From: Ruminococcaceae bacterium AB4001 | GTDB lineage: Bacteria; Bacillota; Clostridia; Saccharofermentanales; Saccharofermentanaceae | DNA: 64,000 nucleotides | Assembly (NCBI GenBank): GCA_000621765.1 | Contig: JHXJ01000001.1 | Coordinates: 310,001-374,000 of the forward strand | Reading direction: 5' to 3' | In this document: piece after piece, positions 1 to 8,133 of the stretch | Layout of the letters: each line of letters opens with the position of its first letter | Numbering within the stretch: position 1 is the first letter of the stretch | Translations under genes and position numbers: made by a program | The notes under the pieces: model-generated | What the model was told of the DNA's origin: nothing | The model's database searches: none | Seen by the model: the letters and a program-made list of their open reading frames with translations, nothing else

Positions 1-537
1 GTTGATTATTATGCTCCTTGCGAAGTCATCCCTGTGCGCGATCTTATAGAGCAGATAGAGCATGAGATGAAGGCCTGCAGGGAAGACGATGAACTCCGGA
101 TCTGATGCGTAGAACGCAGGCTTCATGCGGTAGAAGACCGAGAAGAGCGTGAACGCTATCAGCACGCCGGCAAGGTAGACCTTGTTTGCCGTGTTGGTGC
201 CGAACTGGAGAACCGGTATCCTTATCGCGATTGCGAAGAACACGACCGTTACAGCGACCTGCGCAAGGAAGATAGTCGGACGGCTATTAAGTCTGAGTCT
301 TCTTGCAATGGTGAGAAGCACTGCGGTTATGAGTGTCAGGTAAGGCGGGAGCGGTCCGATGTCTATGAATTCGACGTAGCACTTCATCAGGGTAAAGCAC
401 GACAATAACGTGATGGACATTATTACCGAGAGGAGTATCTCGGCGATGAGGCTGTCACGCATTACGATTATGGTCTCGCCGTGGCTGTTCTTGGTTGAGC
501 GCTGTGTCGAGTTGATGTCTTTGAATCTGTTAGTCAC
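1..537 (-). CDS. Membrane protein, N-terminal part (TgpA/transglutaminase-like context), runs off the window
   Basis: An open frame runs from a GTG at 537 to the window edge without a stop (179 codons), so only the N-terminal part is visible. The GTG overlaps the last codons of the DUF58 gene and has a GGGAGGTG ribosome site seven bases upstream inside that gene, which supports translational coupling. After a hydrophilic start of about 25 residues come several hydrophobic segments consistent with four or more membrane helices. A MoxR-DUF58-membrane transglutaminase gene order is common in bacteria, so this is probably the N-terminal membrane half of a TgpA/DUF3488-like transglutaminase. The catalytic domain would lie outside the window, so the family assignment is inference from context. 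Confidence 0.65.
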   Translation of the reverse strand, partial: MTNRFKDINSTQRSTKNSHGETIIVMRDSLIAEILLSVIMSITLLSCFTLMKCYVEFIDIGPLPPYLTLITAVLLTIARRLRLNSRPTIFLAQVAVTVVFFAIAIRIPVLQFGTNTANKVYLAGVLIAFTLFSVFYRMKPAFYASDPEFIVFPAGLHLMLYLLYKIAHRDDFARSIIIN

Positions 538-1660
538 TGCCGATCACCTCCCATCTTGTATAGGAAGTTTCAAGGCCCGGCTCGAGATCGATCAAAGGCG
601 TTATCTTATAGCACGGCATCAGCCAGTGAAGTGACGGACGGCGTGATCTTATCTCCGAAAGAAGCGGACGGAAGTTGCCGTTGTACTGCGGTGAGATGAG
701 AAGGATGAAGTCATCACGGTCTGTCGAAGAAATGTATTTCTCGAGTATCTCATCGAAAGGAACGACATCTTTTTTGAGGTCAATTCTCGCAAGCATTATC
801 GCGCGTTCGTCGAGCGTCGCAGAACCCAGGTCAGTCTCTGATACAGCGGGTCTTCCCGAAAGGACGTCAACGCCGTTTGTGTATATCGAAGCGGGGATCC
901 CAAGCTGCGCGAGTTCTGTAAGATATGTGTAAGCAAGGCTTATTGACTTCTCGAGCAGTGAGGAAGAACGCTTCTGGTTATAGTTCGACAGGTTCACGAA
1001 AATGTGGACCTTCTGCGTGCATGTGGATGCGTTGCTGTTGACCATGAGGTCACCGGTCTTCGCGCTTGCCTTCCAGTTGATGCTCTTCATCGGATCGTTG
1101 GGGCCGTATTCACGGATTCCTGCAAGAGTGAACGGGTCTGTGAGAAGAGTCCTGCGGCACTGGATCTCGCTCAACGTGACGGACATCAGGAGTCTTATGA
1201 GGTTCGTGTTGAGGAGTTCGGGAAGTACTACAAGGTGAGAGTCGTTTGCAAAATCCCTGTTGAAACGTTCTATGAGAAGAAGGTCAGATGTGGTGATGCC
1301 GACTCTCGGGAAGACATAGTAACCGCGCTTGGTGCACTTCGCCCTGATACGGCGCGTGTGCTTCGAAAATGCCTTCATGGTGAGCATGTCCTCGCGGTAG
1401 AGGAAGTCGGATTTTGAAGTGTTGTTCATGTCGTAGAACATTATCTCGCGCGGTGCTTCAAACTTGAGGATTATGAAAGGCAGCGGCAGGCGCTTCCTGT
1501 TTTCGACCACCTCAACAAGCTCAACATCCTCTCCGAAGTTTGCGACGTTCTTGGTGAAGTCGACCTTGAGATTCAGGTTGTCGAGCGCATGGAGCCTGTA
1601 GTAGATGAGCTCGGCCATGAAGACCGAAATTAGGATCGCTACGAGTATGAACAGTTCCAT
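530..1660 (-). CDS. DUF58 domain protein
   Basis: 376 residues. An N-terminal membrane segment (about residues 2-22) is followed by a soluble region with the DUF58 signature REYGPNDPMKSINWKASAKT in its middle, which is the most conserved stretch of the family, and a VWA-like C-terminal part. DUF58 proteins are almost always encoded next to MoxR AAA+ ATPases and are thought to act with them in maturing or assembling envelope proteins. Here the MoxR gene ends 12 bases upstream and a membrane protein gene overlaps the 3' end, giving a standard three-gene operon on the minus strand. Length is normal for the family. The molecular role is not known. Confidence 0.9.
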   Translation of the reverse strand: MELFILVAILISVFMAELIYYRLHALDNLNLKVDFTKNVANFGEDVELVEVVENRKRLPLPFIILKFEAPREIMFYDMNNTSKSDFLYREDMLTMKAFSKHTRRIRAKCTKRGYYVFPRVGITTSDLLLIERFNRDFANDSHLVVLPELLNTNLIRLLMSVTLSEIQCRRTLLTDPFTLAGIREYGPNDPMKSINWKASAKTGDLMVNSNASTCTQKVHIFVNLSNYNQKRSSSLLEKSISLAYTYLTELAQLGIPASIYTNGVDVLSGRPAVSETDLGSATLDERAIMLARIDLKKDVVPFDEILEKYISSTDRDDFILLISPQYNGNFRPLLSEIRSRRPSLHWLMPCYKITPLIDLEPGLETSYTRWEVIGSD

Positions 1661-1672
1661 CTGATGTTAACT

Positions 1673-2638
1673 TCAGTTCTTGAAGTCCTCTGTAGGGCAG
1701 GTTACGCTGCCAAGTATTCTGTTGATGATGTCAGCTGCGGTATCGCGCTTAGAAAGGAATCTTCCTTCGTTCGAGAGAGCGCGCTGCGCACGTACGCTGA
1801 TACGGTGTGCGAGTACCGGTACTGCGAGTTCCTTGAAGTCGTCGGGAATGCAGTTTTCGCGTCCGCGGACGAAAGCCAGGGCCTTTGCTGCAGACACGTA
1901 AGCCAAGAGCGCACGGGGGCTTGCACCGACGGTGACGTCTGAAGATTCCCTTGTTGCTTCGACGATGCGTGTCGCGTAGTCGTAGAGGAGATCTGATACA
2001 TAGACCTGTTTGGCCTGCTGCTGCATCGACTCCAGTTCTTCTTTTGTGGTAACGGGAGAGAGCGTATCAAGAGGGTCTTCCGTTGCGAATCTCTTGAGGA
2101 TCGAAATGCTCTCGTCGTGAGTAGGATAGTCCATCTTGAGCATCATGAGGAAACGGTCGAGCTGCGCTTCGGGAAGAGGGAAGGTACCCTGTGATTCGAC
2201 AGGATTCTGCGTTGCGATTACGAGGAACGGGAGATCCAGTTTTCTTGTCTCTCCGTCGACTGTAACCTGCTTTTCCTCCATGCACTCGAGAAGGCTCGAC
2301 TGCGTTCTTGCGGTCGCACGGTTGATCTCATCTGCAAGAAGGATATTTGTAAAGACGGGGCCTTTTCTGAATACGAATCTGCTCGCTTCACGGTCGAAGA
2401 AATTGATGCCCGTAAGATCTGACGGCAGAAGGTCTATCGTAAACTGTACGCGCTTGAAATCGAGATCCAGAGACTGCGCTAATGCCTTGGCGGTCTTCGT
2501 CTTACCGGTGCCGGGCACATCTTCGAGAAGGACATGACCTCCTACAAGGAGTGATACGAGCAGGAGCTCTATCTGTTTGTCTTTTCCGACGATTACTTTG
2601 TTTACGTTACCGATCAGCTTTTCCGAGAATGAATTCAT
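1673..2638 (-). CDS. moxR: MoxR-family AAA+ ATPase
   Basis: 321 residues, full length for MoxR. Walker A is GTGKT at about residues 43-47, preceded by the typical HVLLEDVP. Walker B is LLADEIN at about 100-106, followed by the RATARTQ helix and a QNP sensor-1 stretch (ATQNPVE). The C-terminal AAA lid contains the usual SPRALLAY-type motif. MoxR ATPases act as chaperone-like remodelers, often with DUF58/VWA partners, and the next gene is DUF58. It is the first gene of the operon. Upstream 2639-2778 is a short non-coding gap that probably holds the promoter. Confidence 0.95.
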   Translation of the reverse strand: MNSFSEKLIGNVNKVIVGKDKQIELLLVSLLVGGHVLLEDVPGTGKTKTAKALAQSLDLDFKRVQFTIDLLPSDLTGINFFDREASRFVFRKGPVFTNILLADEINRATARTQSSLLECMEEKQVTVDGETRKLDLPFLVIATQNPVESQGTFPLPEAQLDRFLMMLKMDYPTHDESISILKRFATEDPLDTLSPVTTKEELESMQQQAKQVYVSDLLYDYATRIVEATRESSDVTVGASPRALLAYVSAAKALAFVRGRENCIPDDFKELAVPVLAHRISVRAQRALSNEGRFLSKRDTAADIINRILGSVTCPTEDFKN

Positions 2639-2778
2639 ATTAGATTCCCTTCTGACACTCCTGCCTATAGATTAAAGAGCGCCCCTGTTTATAAGTATAC
2701 ATATCGGGTAGGAATCAAAAAAGGGATATATTCGAGAATAACCACCAACAAAATCAAGTGCAGCAAAGAACCTGATAT

Positions 2779-3312
2779 TTACTGCACGTATACGATAGCT
2801 GTCCTCTTGAAAGCTGATACGATCTTGAGGATCGCGGTGTAGATGACACCTATTGCGTAGATGAAAACCGGTATCTCAACATGCTTGATGAACACGAGGC
2901 AGAGCACCACCTGCGCGATGTTTCCGATGAACTGCGCGAGGTCGATCTTCCATCCCGGATTGCAGTCTTTCTTGTTGCCGATCGTGCGGATGATGTTGAG
3001 TATCGCATAGACCAAGTGTGCTGCCACGACGTAGATCACAAGGATAGCCTGTGCCTGGTCGACCATCAGCGTCGAGAATACTCCGGCATCGAAAAGAAGA
3101 AGCCCTATCAGCATTATCCTCTTGCCGCCCACCATGTGCTGGGCATGGGTCAGGTAGTAGAAGATGTATTTCAGTCCGAAGAAAGTGAGGTCTAAGCCCA
3201 ATCCCAGAGCGATCAGGTGGAATGCGAGTTCCGGAATGAACATCATGAAGATTGCTCCCTGGATGGCCAGGACAGAACCTATTACGGTCCACACGCGCTT
3301 AGACTTGCTCAT
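2779..3312 (-). CDS. HdeD/DUF308-like small membrane protein
   Basis: 177 residues with five to six hydrophobic segments separated by short loops, including the paired-helix pattern seen in HdeD/DUF308 proteins (for example IGLLLFDAGVFSTLMV). The product should be an integral inner-membrane protein; the function is unknown. The start overlaps the stop of the upstream DUF6765-like gene by four bases, so these genes plus the membrane protein at 4465-5022 form one minus-strand operon. Assignment to DUF308 rests on overall pattern rather than a unique motif. Confidence 0.6.
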   Translation of the reverse strand: MSKSKRVWTVIGSVLAIQGAIFMMFIPELAFHLIALGLGLDLTFFGLKYIFYYLTHAQHMVGGKRIMLIGLLLFDAGVFSTLMVDQAQAILVIYVVAAHLVYAILNIIRTIGNKKDCNPGWKIDLAQFIGNIAQVVLCLVFIKHVEIPVFIYAIGVIYTAILKIVSAFKRTAIVYVQ

Positions 3313-4463
3313 GACACGTGCCTCCCGTTGCCTGATGCCAGCTTCAGGTAGTCCCTGATCCCGCTGAATCTGTGTTTACCGTATTCGATGGAAATGCCCG
3401 CGAGCATGTTTCCGGATTTATAGATCTTGTTCGTGACCATGCTCTTCTGCGCGAGAGCCGCTAGGACGAATCTTCCGAGGAAGGTGTCATCGCGGTTCTC
3501 TGGTGCGGTGTCAGTATATTCGCCGACGTATGTGGACACATCAAAATCAGGGATTGTCTTTCCCGACAGTTCTTCGCCAAAAGCTTTCCACTCTTCCGAA
3601 GTGTCTGGCTTGCGGACGGACAGGATCGAGTTGATCTTTTCGATATAAGGCGCGACGGAAGATTCGTCATATCTGTTTTTCTCGAACCGTTCTTCTGCGC
3701 CGTTCAGATATCTCATCGCGAAAACCATCTGGCAGAATGCATTGAGATAGTCGGAGGGATTGTCCTTCAGGCACTCGCGGTAGTTGTCCCATGCGGGCAT
3801 GTATTTGTATCGGATAAAGCCGTAGTCGGGGAGATGTCCTGCGTGGCCGTGTCCGAGATTTAGGATTGACTTCTCGCTTAAGTTGAAGACAGTGCTGTTG
3901 AACTCGCCCTTCTCGAGGTCGTCTTCTGCGCCAGGACTGTGCTTGAATATGATCTTCCTGGATGTGTTGTCCGGCATGATCTCATAGAAATTATCGTCAG
4001 TGTTGTTTATAACCAGTGAAGGAGTTCCGGCGAAATTCTGATGCGCCCATGTATCCGCGATAACGTGCATCGCGATGCCTACAGCCTGAAGGCTCTTGTC
4101 TTTGGCGAGATTTACCGTGTCTTTTGCGAGGTCACCATTGGGACCGCAGATGAGCCTGTATTTGTCCCTGTAATTTTTCGTCGCGCGCGGAGTCTCTGCA
4201 TTAAGATCTTTGGGGAGGAAATGGAACGATGCCCAGATCCTTGTTATGTCCTGTAGTCCTGCAAGATCCGTATTCGCATCGACGAGTTCTGCCTGTGTCT
4301 GGCTCGTAGCAGCATGTACTGACGCAGAGATCGATTTCAGGAACGTCTTTGTGCAGCAGTCGACCATCTGGTCGCTGTAACAGATGGCGAGAGCCTCTTC
4401 GTGTGAGTAGCCTGCAAGATAAGCCGCGCAGTATGTCGCATAGTAGTGAAAGTCTGCCTGCAA
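3309..4463 (-). CDS. DUF6765-like protein, possible zinc-dependent phospholipase C-like fold
   Basis: The N-terminus reads QADFHYYATYCAAYLAGY, which matches the DUF6765 family opening. Two histidine clusters stand out: HVIADTWAHQNF in the middle and GHGHAGH about 70 residues later. These resemble the metal-ligand spacing of zinc-dependent phospholipase C/P1-nuclease-type proteins, but no activity is shown. I prefer the TTG at 4463 as start: it has AAGGGGTG five bases upstream and gives the family-like N-terminus, whereas the GTG at 4472 has no spacing from the ribosome site. No signal peptide is visible. It sits between two membrane protein genes in an operon. Confidence 0.7.
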   Translation of the reverse strand: MQADFHYYATYCAAYLAGYSHEEALAICYSDQMVDCCTKTFLKSISASVHAATSQTQAELVDANTDLAGLQDITRIWASFHFLPKDLNAETPRATKNYRDKYRLICGPNGDLAKDTVNLAKDKSLQAVGIAMHVIADTWAHQNFAGTPSLVINNTDDNFYEIMPDNTSRKIIFKHSPGAEDDLEKGEFNSTVFNLSEKSILNLGHGHAGHLPDYGFIRYKYMPAWDNYRECLKDNPSDYLNAFCQMVFAMRYLNGAEERFEKNRYDESSVAPYIEKINSILSVRKPDTSEEWKAFGEELSGKTIPDFDVSTYVGEYTDTAPENRDDTFLGRFVLAALAQKSMVTNKIYKSGNMLAGISIEYGKHRFSGIRDYLKLASGNGRHVS

Positions 4464-4464
4464 A

Positions 4465-5022
4465 CTAATCACCCCTTCCGGCTTTTTTGGCTCTGTATCT
4501 CCTCACGCTGAGCGCGGCGATGAATAATTCCACCGTTACGATAAAGGACGACAGTTCCATGAAAAGGCTGATGTAGTTTTCCAGAAAATCGGTCTCGGCG
4601 TTGATCGACGAATCTATCATGAGGAGGACCGATAACAGCGAATCTATGATCAGGAATACGGCGAAAACAAGATATGCCTTGCTTACCTTTTTACCCATGC
4701 CGTCACGTATTGCGCGAAGTCCCACGAAAAGCCTTAAGAGGACTTCGAATGCCAGGACTACTACCAGGGTTATCATGAAGACCATAAGGCCCAGGACACC
4801 GAATTCTTCGAATATCGAATCGTCGACTATCTCAAACTTCAAAACGAACTGTGCGAGGAGCTTTATTATCGTCCAGAATGCGAAAAGGATTACGCCCAGT
4901 CCGAGGATCACCATCGTATTCGAATTACGCCTGAACTTGATGGATTCAGGATCATTCAAAACGATATCTGCTCTTGCTGTTTTCTCGGTGTCAGCGGTAT
5001 TTTCCACGAATACTTTTCCCAA
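4465..5022 (-). CDS. Small multi-pass membrane protein
   Basis: 185 residues. A charged N-terminal tail of about 35 residues is followed by four hydrophobic segments (around residues 36-58, 72-95, 120-138 and 150-170) and a basic C-terminus (RRYRAKKAGRGD), consistent with a positive-inside cytoplasmic tail. I do not recognise a family. It is the first gene of the minus-strand operon with the DUF6765-like and HdeD-like genes, and its stop lies immediately before the next start. A shared envelope-related role is plausible but not shown. Confidence 0.6.
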   Translation of the reverse strand: MGKVFVENTADTEKTARADIVLNDPESIKFRRNSNTMVILGLGVILFAFWTIIKLLAQFVLKFEIVDDSIFEEFGVLGLMVFMITLVVVLAFEVLLRLFVGLRAIRDGMGKKVSKAYLVFAVFLIIDSLLSVLLMIDSSINAETDFLENYISLFMELSSFIVTVELFIAALSVRRYRAKKAGRGD

Positions 5023-5148
5023 TAAATATTTTGCTCACGCTATTATACTTCATTCCCGCGCATGTGCCATCTTATAAAGATTGTCCCAATAACTGACCTT
5101 ATATTCTGATAGACTTAATCCGGTGAATCATTTACGGGGTGCAGCTTA

Positions 5149-6642
5149 ATGGAAAAGGTCTATGTGGCGATCGATCTTAAGTCTTTCTACGCGAGTGTCG
5201 AATGCGTGGAGAGGAAGCTTGATCCGCTCAATGCGAATCTTGTCGTCGCCGATCCGACACGTACAGAGAAGACCATCTGCCTTGCCGTTTCGCCTTCGTT
5301 AAAAAGTTACGGGATACCGGGAAGGGCAAGGCTTTTCGAAGTCGTGCAGCGCGTCGAAGCGTTGAACAACGAACGCAGATGGAAGGCACCCGGCAAGAAA
5401 CTCAACGGCAAGAGTTACTTTTTCTCCGAACTCAGAGCGCATCCTGAGATGGAAGTGGATTATGTCGTGGCGCCTCCGCAGATGTCGAAGTATATGCAGG
5501 TGAGCGCGAAGATCTACGGGATATATCTTAAGTACGTCGCGCCGGAAGATATTTTCGCGTACTCGGTAGATGAGGTGTTCATTGACGCGACGAACTATCT
5601 GGAACTGTATCACACAAACGCGCACGATTTCGCGCGCATGCTCATAAAGGACGTCCTGCACACCACGGGTATTACCGCGACGGCAGGTATCGGCCCGAAC
5701 ATGTTCCTGTGCAAGGTCGCGATGGACATCGTCGCAAAGCACATTCCCGCTGATGACGATGGTGTAAGAGTCGCAGAACTCACGGAAGAATCTTACAGGG
5801 AAGAGCTCTGGGCGCATACTCCGATAACTGATTTCTGGCGCGTCGGAAGAGGCACTGCAGCAAGGATCGCGAAGATTGGTCTGTACACAATGGGAGACAT
5901 CGCAAGGTGCTCTCTTAACAGGCAGAGCATCGGACAGCTCTATAAACTCCTGGGAAAGAATGCAGAGCTCCTGATCGACCACGCGTGGGGAATAGAACCG
6001 ACGACAATCGCGGACGTAAAAGGATACACGCCTGACAACAACAGCATATCCACGGGACAGGTATTAAAGGAACCGACGGACCATGAGACGACCAGGCTGA
6101 TTACCTGGGAGATGGCAGATGCACTTTCTTTAGACCTTGTCGAAAAAGGCATGGTCACGGATCAGATCGTTCTTACGATTGGTTACGACAGGGAAAGCCT
6201 TGCAAGCGGGCAGTATACGGGAGAAACGGTTTTCGATTTCTACGGACGTGAAGTTCCGAAGCATGCGCACGGCACCATCAATCTTGCGAAACACACTTCC
6301 TCAACTAAGCTGATAACGGAAGCGGTAATGAAACTCTTTGACACCATTTCCGACGACCGTCTTTTAAGCAGGCGCTTAGGCATTGCCGCATGCAACGTTA
6401 TACGCGAAGAAGATGTTCCACTGATCGGAAAGCACGAGCAGATCAGCATTTTCGATCTCGACGGCTCAAAGGAAGAGCAGGGAACTGATGACGGGCAGCT
6501 CACAAAGGAAAGGGCACTGCAGCAGGCGATGCTCGAGATAAAACACAAGTATGGAAAGAACGCAGTCGTTAAGGCAAAGAACTTAAGCAAGGGCGGCACG
6601 GCGATCGAGCGCAATGGTCAGATAGGCGGACATAAAGCATGA
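5149..6642 (+). CDS. Y-family DNA polymerase (UmuC/DinB-type translesion polymerase)
   Basis: 497 residues. The start VYVAIDLKSFYASVECVERK is the classic Y-family N-terminus with the first metal-binding aspartate; YSVDEVFID supplies the second acidic pair. A helix-hairpin-helix thumb and a little-finger domain follow. The long C-terminal region and the downstream YolD-like gene match the UmuC/UvrX-type enzymes of Firmicutes rather than short DinB. It would copy past DNA lesions with low fidelity. Start: GGGGTG seven bases upstream of the ATG. No recognisable Gram-positive LexA box was found in the short upstream region, so SOS control is not evident from sequence. The next gene overlaps by four bases. 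Confidence 0.92.
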   Translation: MEKVYVAIDLKSFYASVECVERKLDPLNANLVVADPTRTEKTICLAVSPSLKSYGIPGRARLFEVVQRVEALNNERRWKAPGKKLNGKSYFFSELRAHPEMEVDYVVAPPQMSKYMQVSAKIYGIYLKYVAPEDIFAYSVDEVFIDATNYLELYHTNAHDFARMLIKDVLHTTGITATAGIGPNMFLCKVAMDIVAKHIPADDDGVRVAELTEESYREELWAHTPITDFWRVGRGTAARIAKIGLYTMGDIARCSLNRQSIGQLYKLLGKNAELLIDHAWGIEPTTIADVKGYTPDNNSISTGQVLKEPTDHETTRLITWEMADALSLDLVEKGMVTDQIVLTIGYDRESLASGQYTGETVFDFYGREVPKHAHGTINLAKHTSSTKLITEAVMKLFDTISDDRLLSRRLGIAACNVIREEDVPLIGKHEQISIFDLDGSKEEQGTDDGQLTKERALQQAMLEIKHKYGKNAVVKAKNLSKGGTAIERNGQIGGHKA

Positions 6643-7046
6643 AAGATTACAGTGACATGATGGGTCTGAAAAGACCTCAATACATAGATCTCCCGCCCAT
6701 GCCGGTACGTGACAGGGCAGCCCAGTTCGCGCCCTTCGCGGCACTCGTCGGATACGATGATGCAGTCGAAGAAACTGCAAGACTGACGGACAGCAGACGC
6801 GAGATGCAGGAAGACGAGATAGCGGAATTCAACAGGAGCCTTGCTGAGCTCTCCTCAAGGCTTTCAGAGCGCCCGAAGATACGTATCACATACTTCATTC
6901 CGGACAGCAAAAAAGAAGGCGGAAGATATGCCTCAAAAGTCGGCCACGCCAGAACGATAGACGGGTACAACAACGCAATAGTTTTCACCGACGGTGAAGC
7001 CGTGGCGATTAAAGATATGTACAGCGTTGTATTTATAGATAACTAA
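6639..7046 (+). CDS. YolD-like protein
   Basis: 135 residues, starting at an ATGA overlap with the polymerase stop. The N-terminus contains DRAAQFAPFAALVGYDDAV, characteristic of the YolD-like family, which is usually encoded with UmuC/UvrX-type Y-family polymerases and thought to serve a UmuD-like accessory role. The C-terminal part has the expected small beta-rich pattern (ITYFIPDSKKEGG, then a repeated strand pattern to the end). A terminator hairpin starts directly after the stop codon, so the two genes form a closed operon. Confidence 0.88.
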   Translation: MKDYSDMMGLKRPQYIDLPPMPVRDRAAQFAPFAALVGYDDAVEETARLTDSRREMQEDEIAEFNRSLAELSSRLSERPKIRITYFIPDSKKEGGRYASKVGHARTIDGYNNAIVFTDGEAVAIKDMYSVVFIDN

Positions 7047-7048
7047 AA

Positions 7049-7076
7049 AAGGAGGGCAATACCCTCCTTAAATTTT
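7049..7076 (+). terminator. Rho-independent terminator of the polymerase/YolD operon
   Basis: An eight-base perfect stem, AAGGAGGG with CCCTCCTT, loop CAATA, then AAATTTT. It begins two bases after the YolD stop codon. Confidence 0.85.
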
Positions 7077-7164
7077 GCAAGCCCCCATTATTTTAGTCCC
7101 GTTCCGTGAAAGCGGCGGATTAAAAACTGCACAAATCAGCAGGCGTTTTTTGATCAAAATTGAA

Positions 7165-7191
7165 TTAGCACTCTCATATTGACAGTGCTAA
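7165..7191 (+). promoter_or_regulatory. CIRCE operator (HrcA binding site)
   Basis: TTAGCACTC, nine-base spacer, CAGTGCTAA: the CIRCE consensus with a single mismatch in the right arm. It overlaps the -35 box of the Hsp20 promoter, so HrcA binding would block RNA polymerase and heat stress would release it. Confidence 0.93.
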
Positions 7192-7206
7192 TCAAGGGAC
7201 TATAAT
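7179..7206 (+). promoter_or_regulatory. Sigma-A promoter of the Hsp20 gene
   Basis: Perfect TTGACA at 7179-7184 and perfect TATAAT at 7201-7206 with 16 bases between. The -35 hexamer lies inside the CIRCE spacer and right arm. The leader to the ATG is about 75 bases. Confidence 0.88.
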
Positions 7207-7287
7207 GCAGGCGGAACAAAGGAACGAAGATCAATAGATCAGACCTCCGCTCTAATGCTCGGATAACAAAGCAAAGGAGATGATATT

Positions 7288-7731
7288 ATGTTGTCCGGTT
7301 TATTTGGAGAAGATTTGTTCGATGAGTTTTGGGGTTTCCCTACAAATGAGCTTGCCAACATCGATAAGAGGCTCTACGGGAAGAATGCAAGAAATCTCAT
7401 GAAGACCGATGTCCACGAAAACGATGCTGATTACGAGATGGAGATCGACCTTCCGGGATTCAAGAAAGACCAGATCAACGTTACGCTTGAAGAAGGTTAT
7501 CTGACTATCAGCGCTAACAAAGGTCACGACATCGAGAAGAAAGACAAGCACGGCAAAGTCATCCGTCAGGAAAGATATTCAGGTGCCATGCAGAGAAGTT
7601 TCTACGTAGGGGACGGTGTTAAGGTCGAGGATGTTAAAGCAAAGTTTGAAGACGGTGTCTTAAGGCTCTGCATTCCGAAGAAGGAACTTAAGGAACTCCC
7701 TGGTAACAATACGATAGCCATCGAAGGCTGA
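7288..7731 (+). CDS. Small heat shock protein, Hsp20/alpha-crystallin family
   Basis: 147 residues, typical length. The alpha-crystallin domain begins at about residue 40 (TDVHENDADYEMEIDLPGFK) and ends with the conserved GVLRLCIPK strand followed by a short C-terminal extension. It should form oligomers that hold unfolding proteins for refolding by other chaperones. Ribosome site AAGGAGATGATATT precedes the ATG. It is transcribed alone from a CIRCE-controlled promoter. HrcA/CIRCE control of an Hsp20 gene is known in Clostridia, but is less common than for groESL and dnaK. Confidence 0.95.
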   Translation: MLSGLFGEDLFDEFWGFPTNELANIDKRLYGKNARNLMKTDVHENDADYEMEIDLPGFKKDQINVTLEEGYLTISANKGHDIEKKDKHGKVIRQERYSGAMQRSFYVGDGVKVEDVKAKFEDGVLRLCIPKKELKELPGNNTIAIEG

Positions 7732-7941
7732 CCGTATCTGCCATAACCAGTTTGCGGGCTGTCTCAAAAGCGTTACGCTTGAGAGGCAGCTCTCTTATAT
7801 TTTGATCAAGTATCAGCAGTGAATATTTTTGAAAGCAGGAAGGCAACAATGCAGATGCCTTAAATGATGCCTGCCAGACGGTTACCTCTGTGTTTTGTCA
7901 AATGAATGACCGTTTACCTTGGTTGGTGAAGCGGTCCTCTG
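7732..7941. other. Intergenic region after hsp20 with stem-loops, no gene seen
   Basis: The 402-base gap 7732-8133 contains no convincing coding frame. Near 7757-7790 an imperfect stem (GCTGTCTCAA pairing with TTGAGAGGCAGC, small bulge) followed by a T-rich stretch may terminate the Hsp20 transcript. Near 7839-7880 a nested stem (AAGGCA/TGCCTT inside GCAGG/CCTGC) is seen. The rest of the gap is the octamer cluster at 7942-8058. Confidence 0.4.
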
Positions 7942-8058
7942 TGTTGACAGTTTTGTTGACGATATTGGGTCAGATCCGTCAACATTTTCGTCAACAATGG
8001 CTTTGTTGACGATTTTGTTGCTGGTTGGGGGTCTTTTTCGTCAACAAATTCGTCAACA
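7942..8058. repeat. Cluster of TGTTGACG octamers in two inverted-repeat units
   Basis: Eight copies or near copies of one octamer in 117 bases: TGTTGAC at 7942, TGTTGACG at 7954, CGTCAACA at 7977 and 7989, TGTTGACG at 8004, TGTTG at 8016, CGTCAACA at 8039 and 8051. Each unit is two direct copies four or five bases apart, a short loop, then two inverted copies four bases apart. Each unit could form a cruciform or RNA hairpin with two eight-base stems and an internal loop, or act as a multi-site protein binding region. No terminator-like T-run directly follows. Confidence 0.8.
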
Positions 8059-8133
8059 GCAGCGCGTGATTATGTGGAATTACTGTCCGTTATCTTGACA
8101 GAGCACCACCAGGTAACATGCGATCAGGATAGA

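Noticed and set aside
5030-5148. LexA/SOS box before the translesion polymerase
   Set aside because: I looked for GAAC-N4-GTTC and close variants and saw none in the short upstream region.
5299-5982. Long minus-strand frame within the polymerase gene
   Set aside because: It is the shadow of the well-supported Y-family gene; His/Arg-rich and with no family match.
7942-8058. Possible DnaA-box origin or iteron region
   Set aside because: The octamer TGTTGACG is not the DnaA box (TTATCCACA) and no dnaA, dnaN or AT-rich unwinding region is near.
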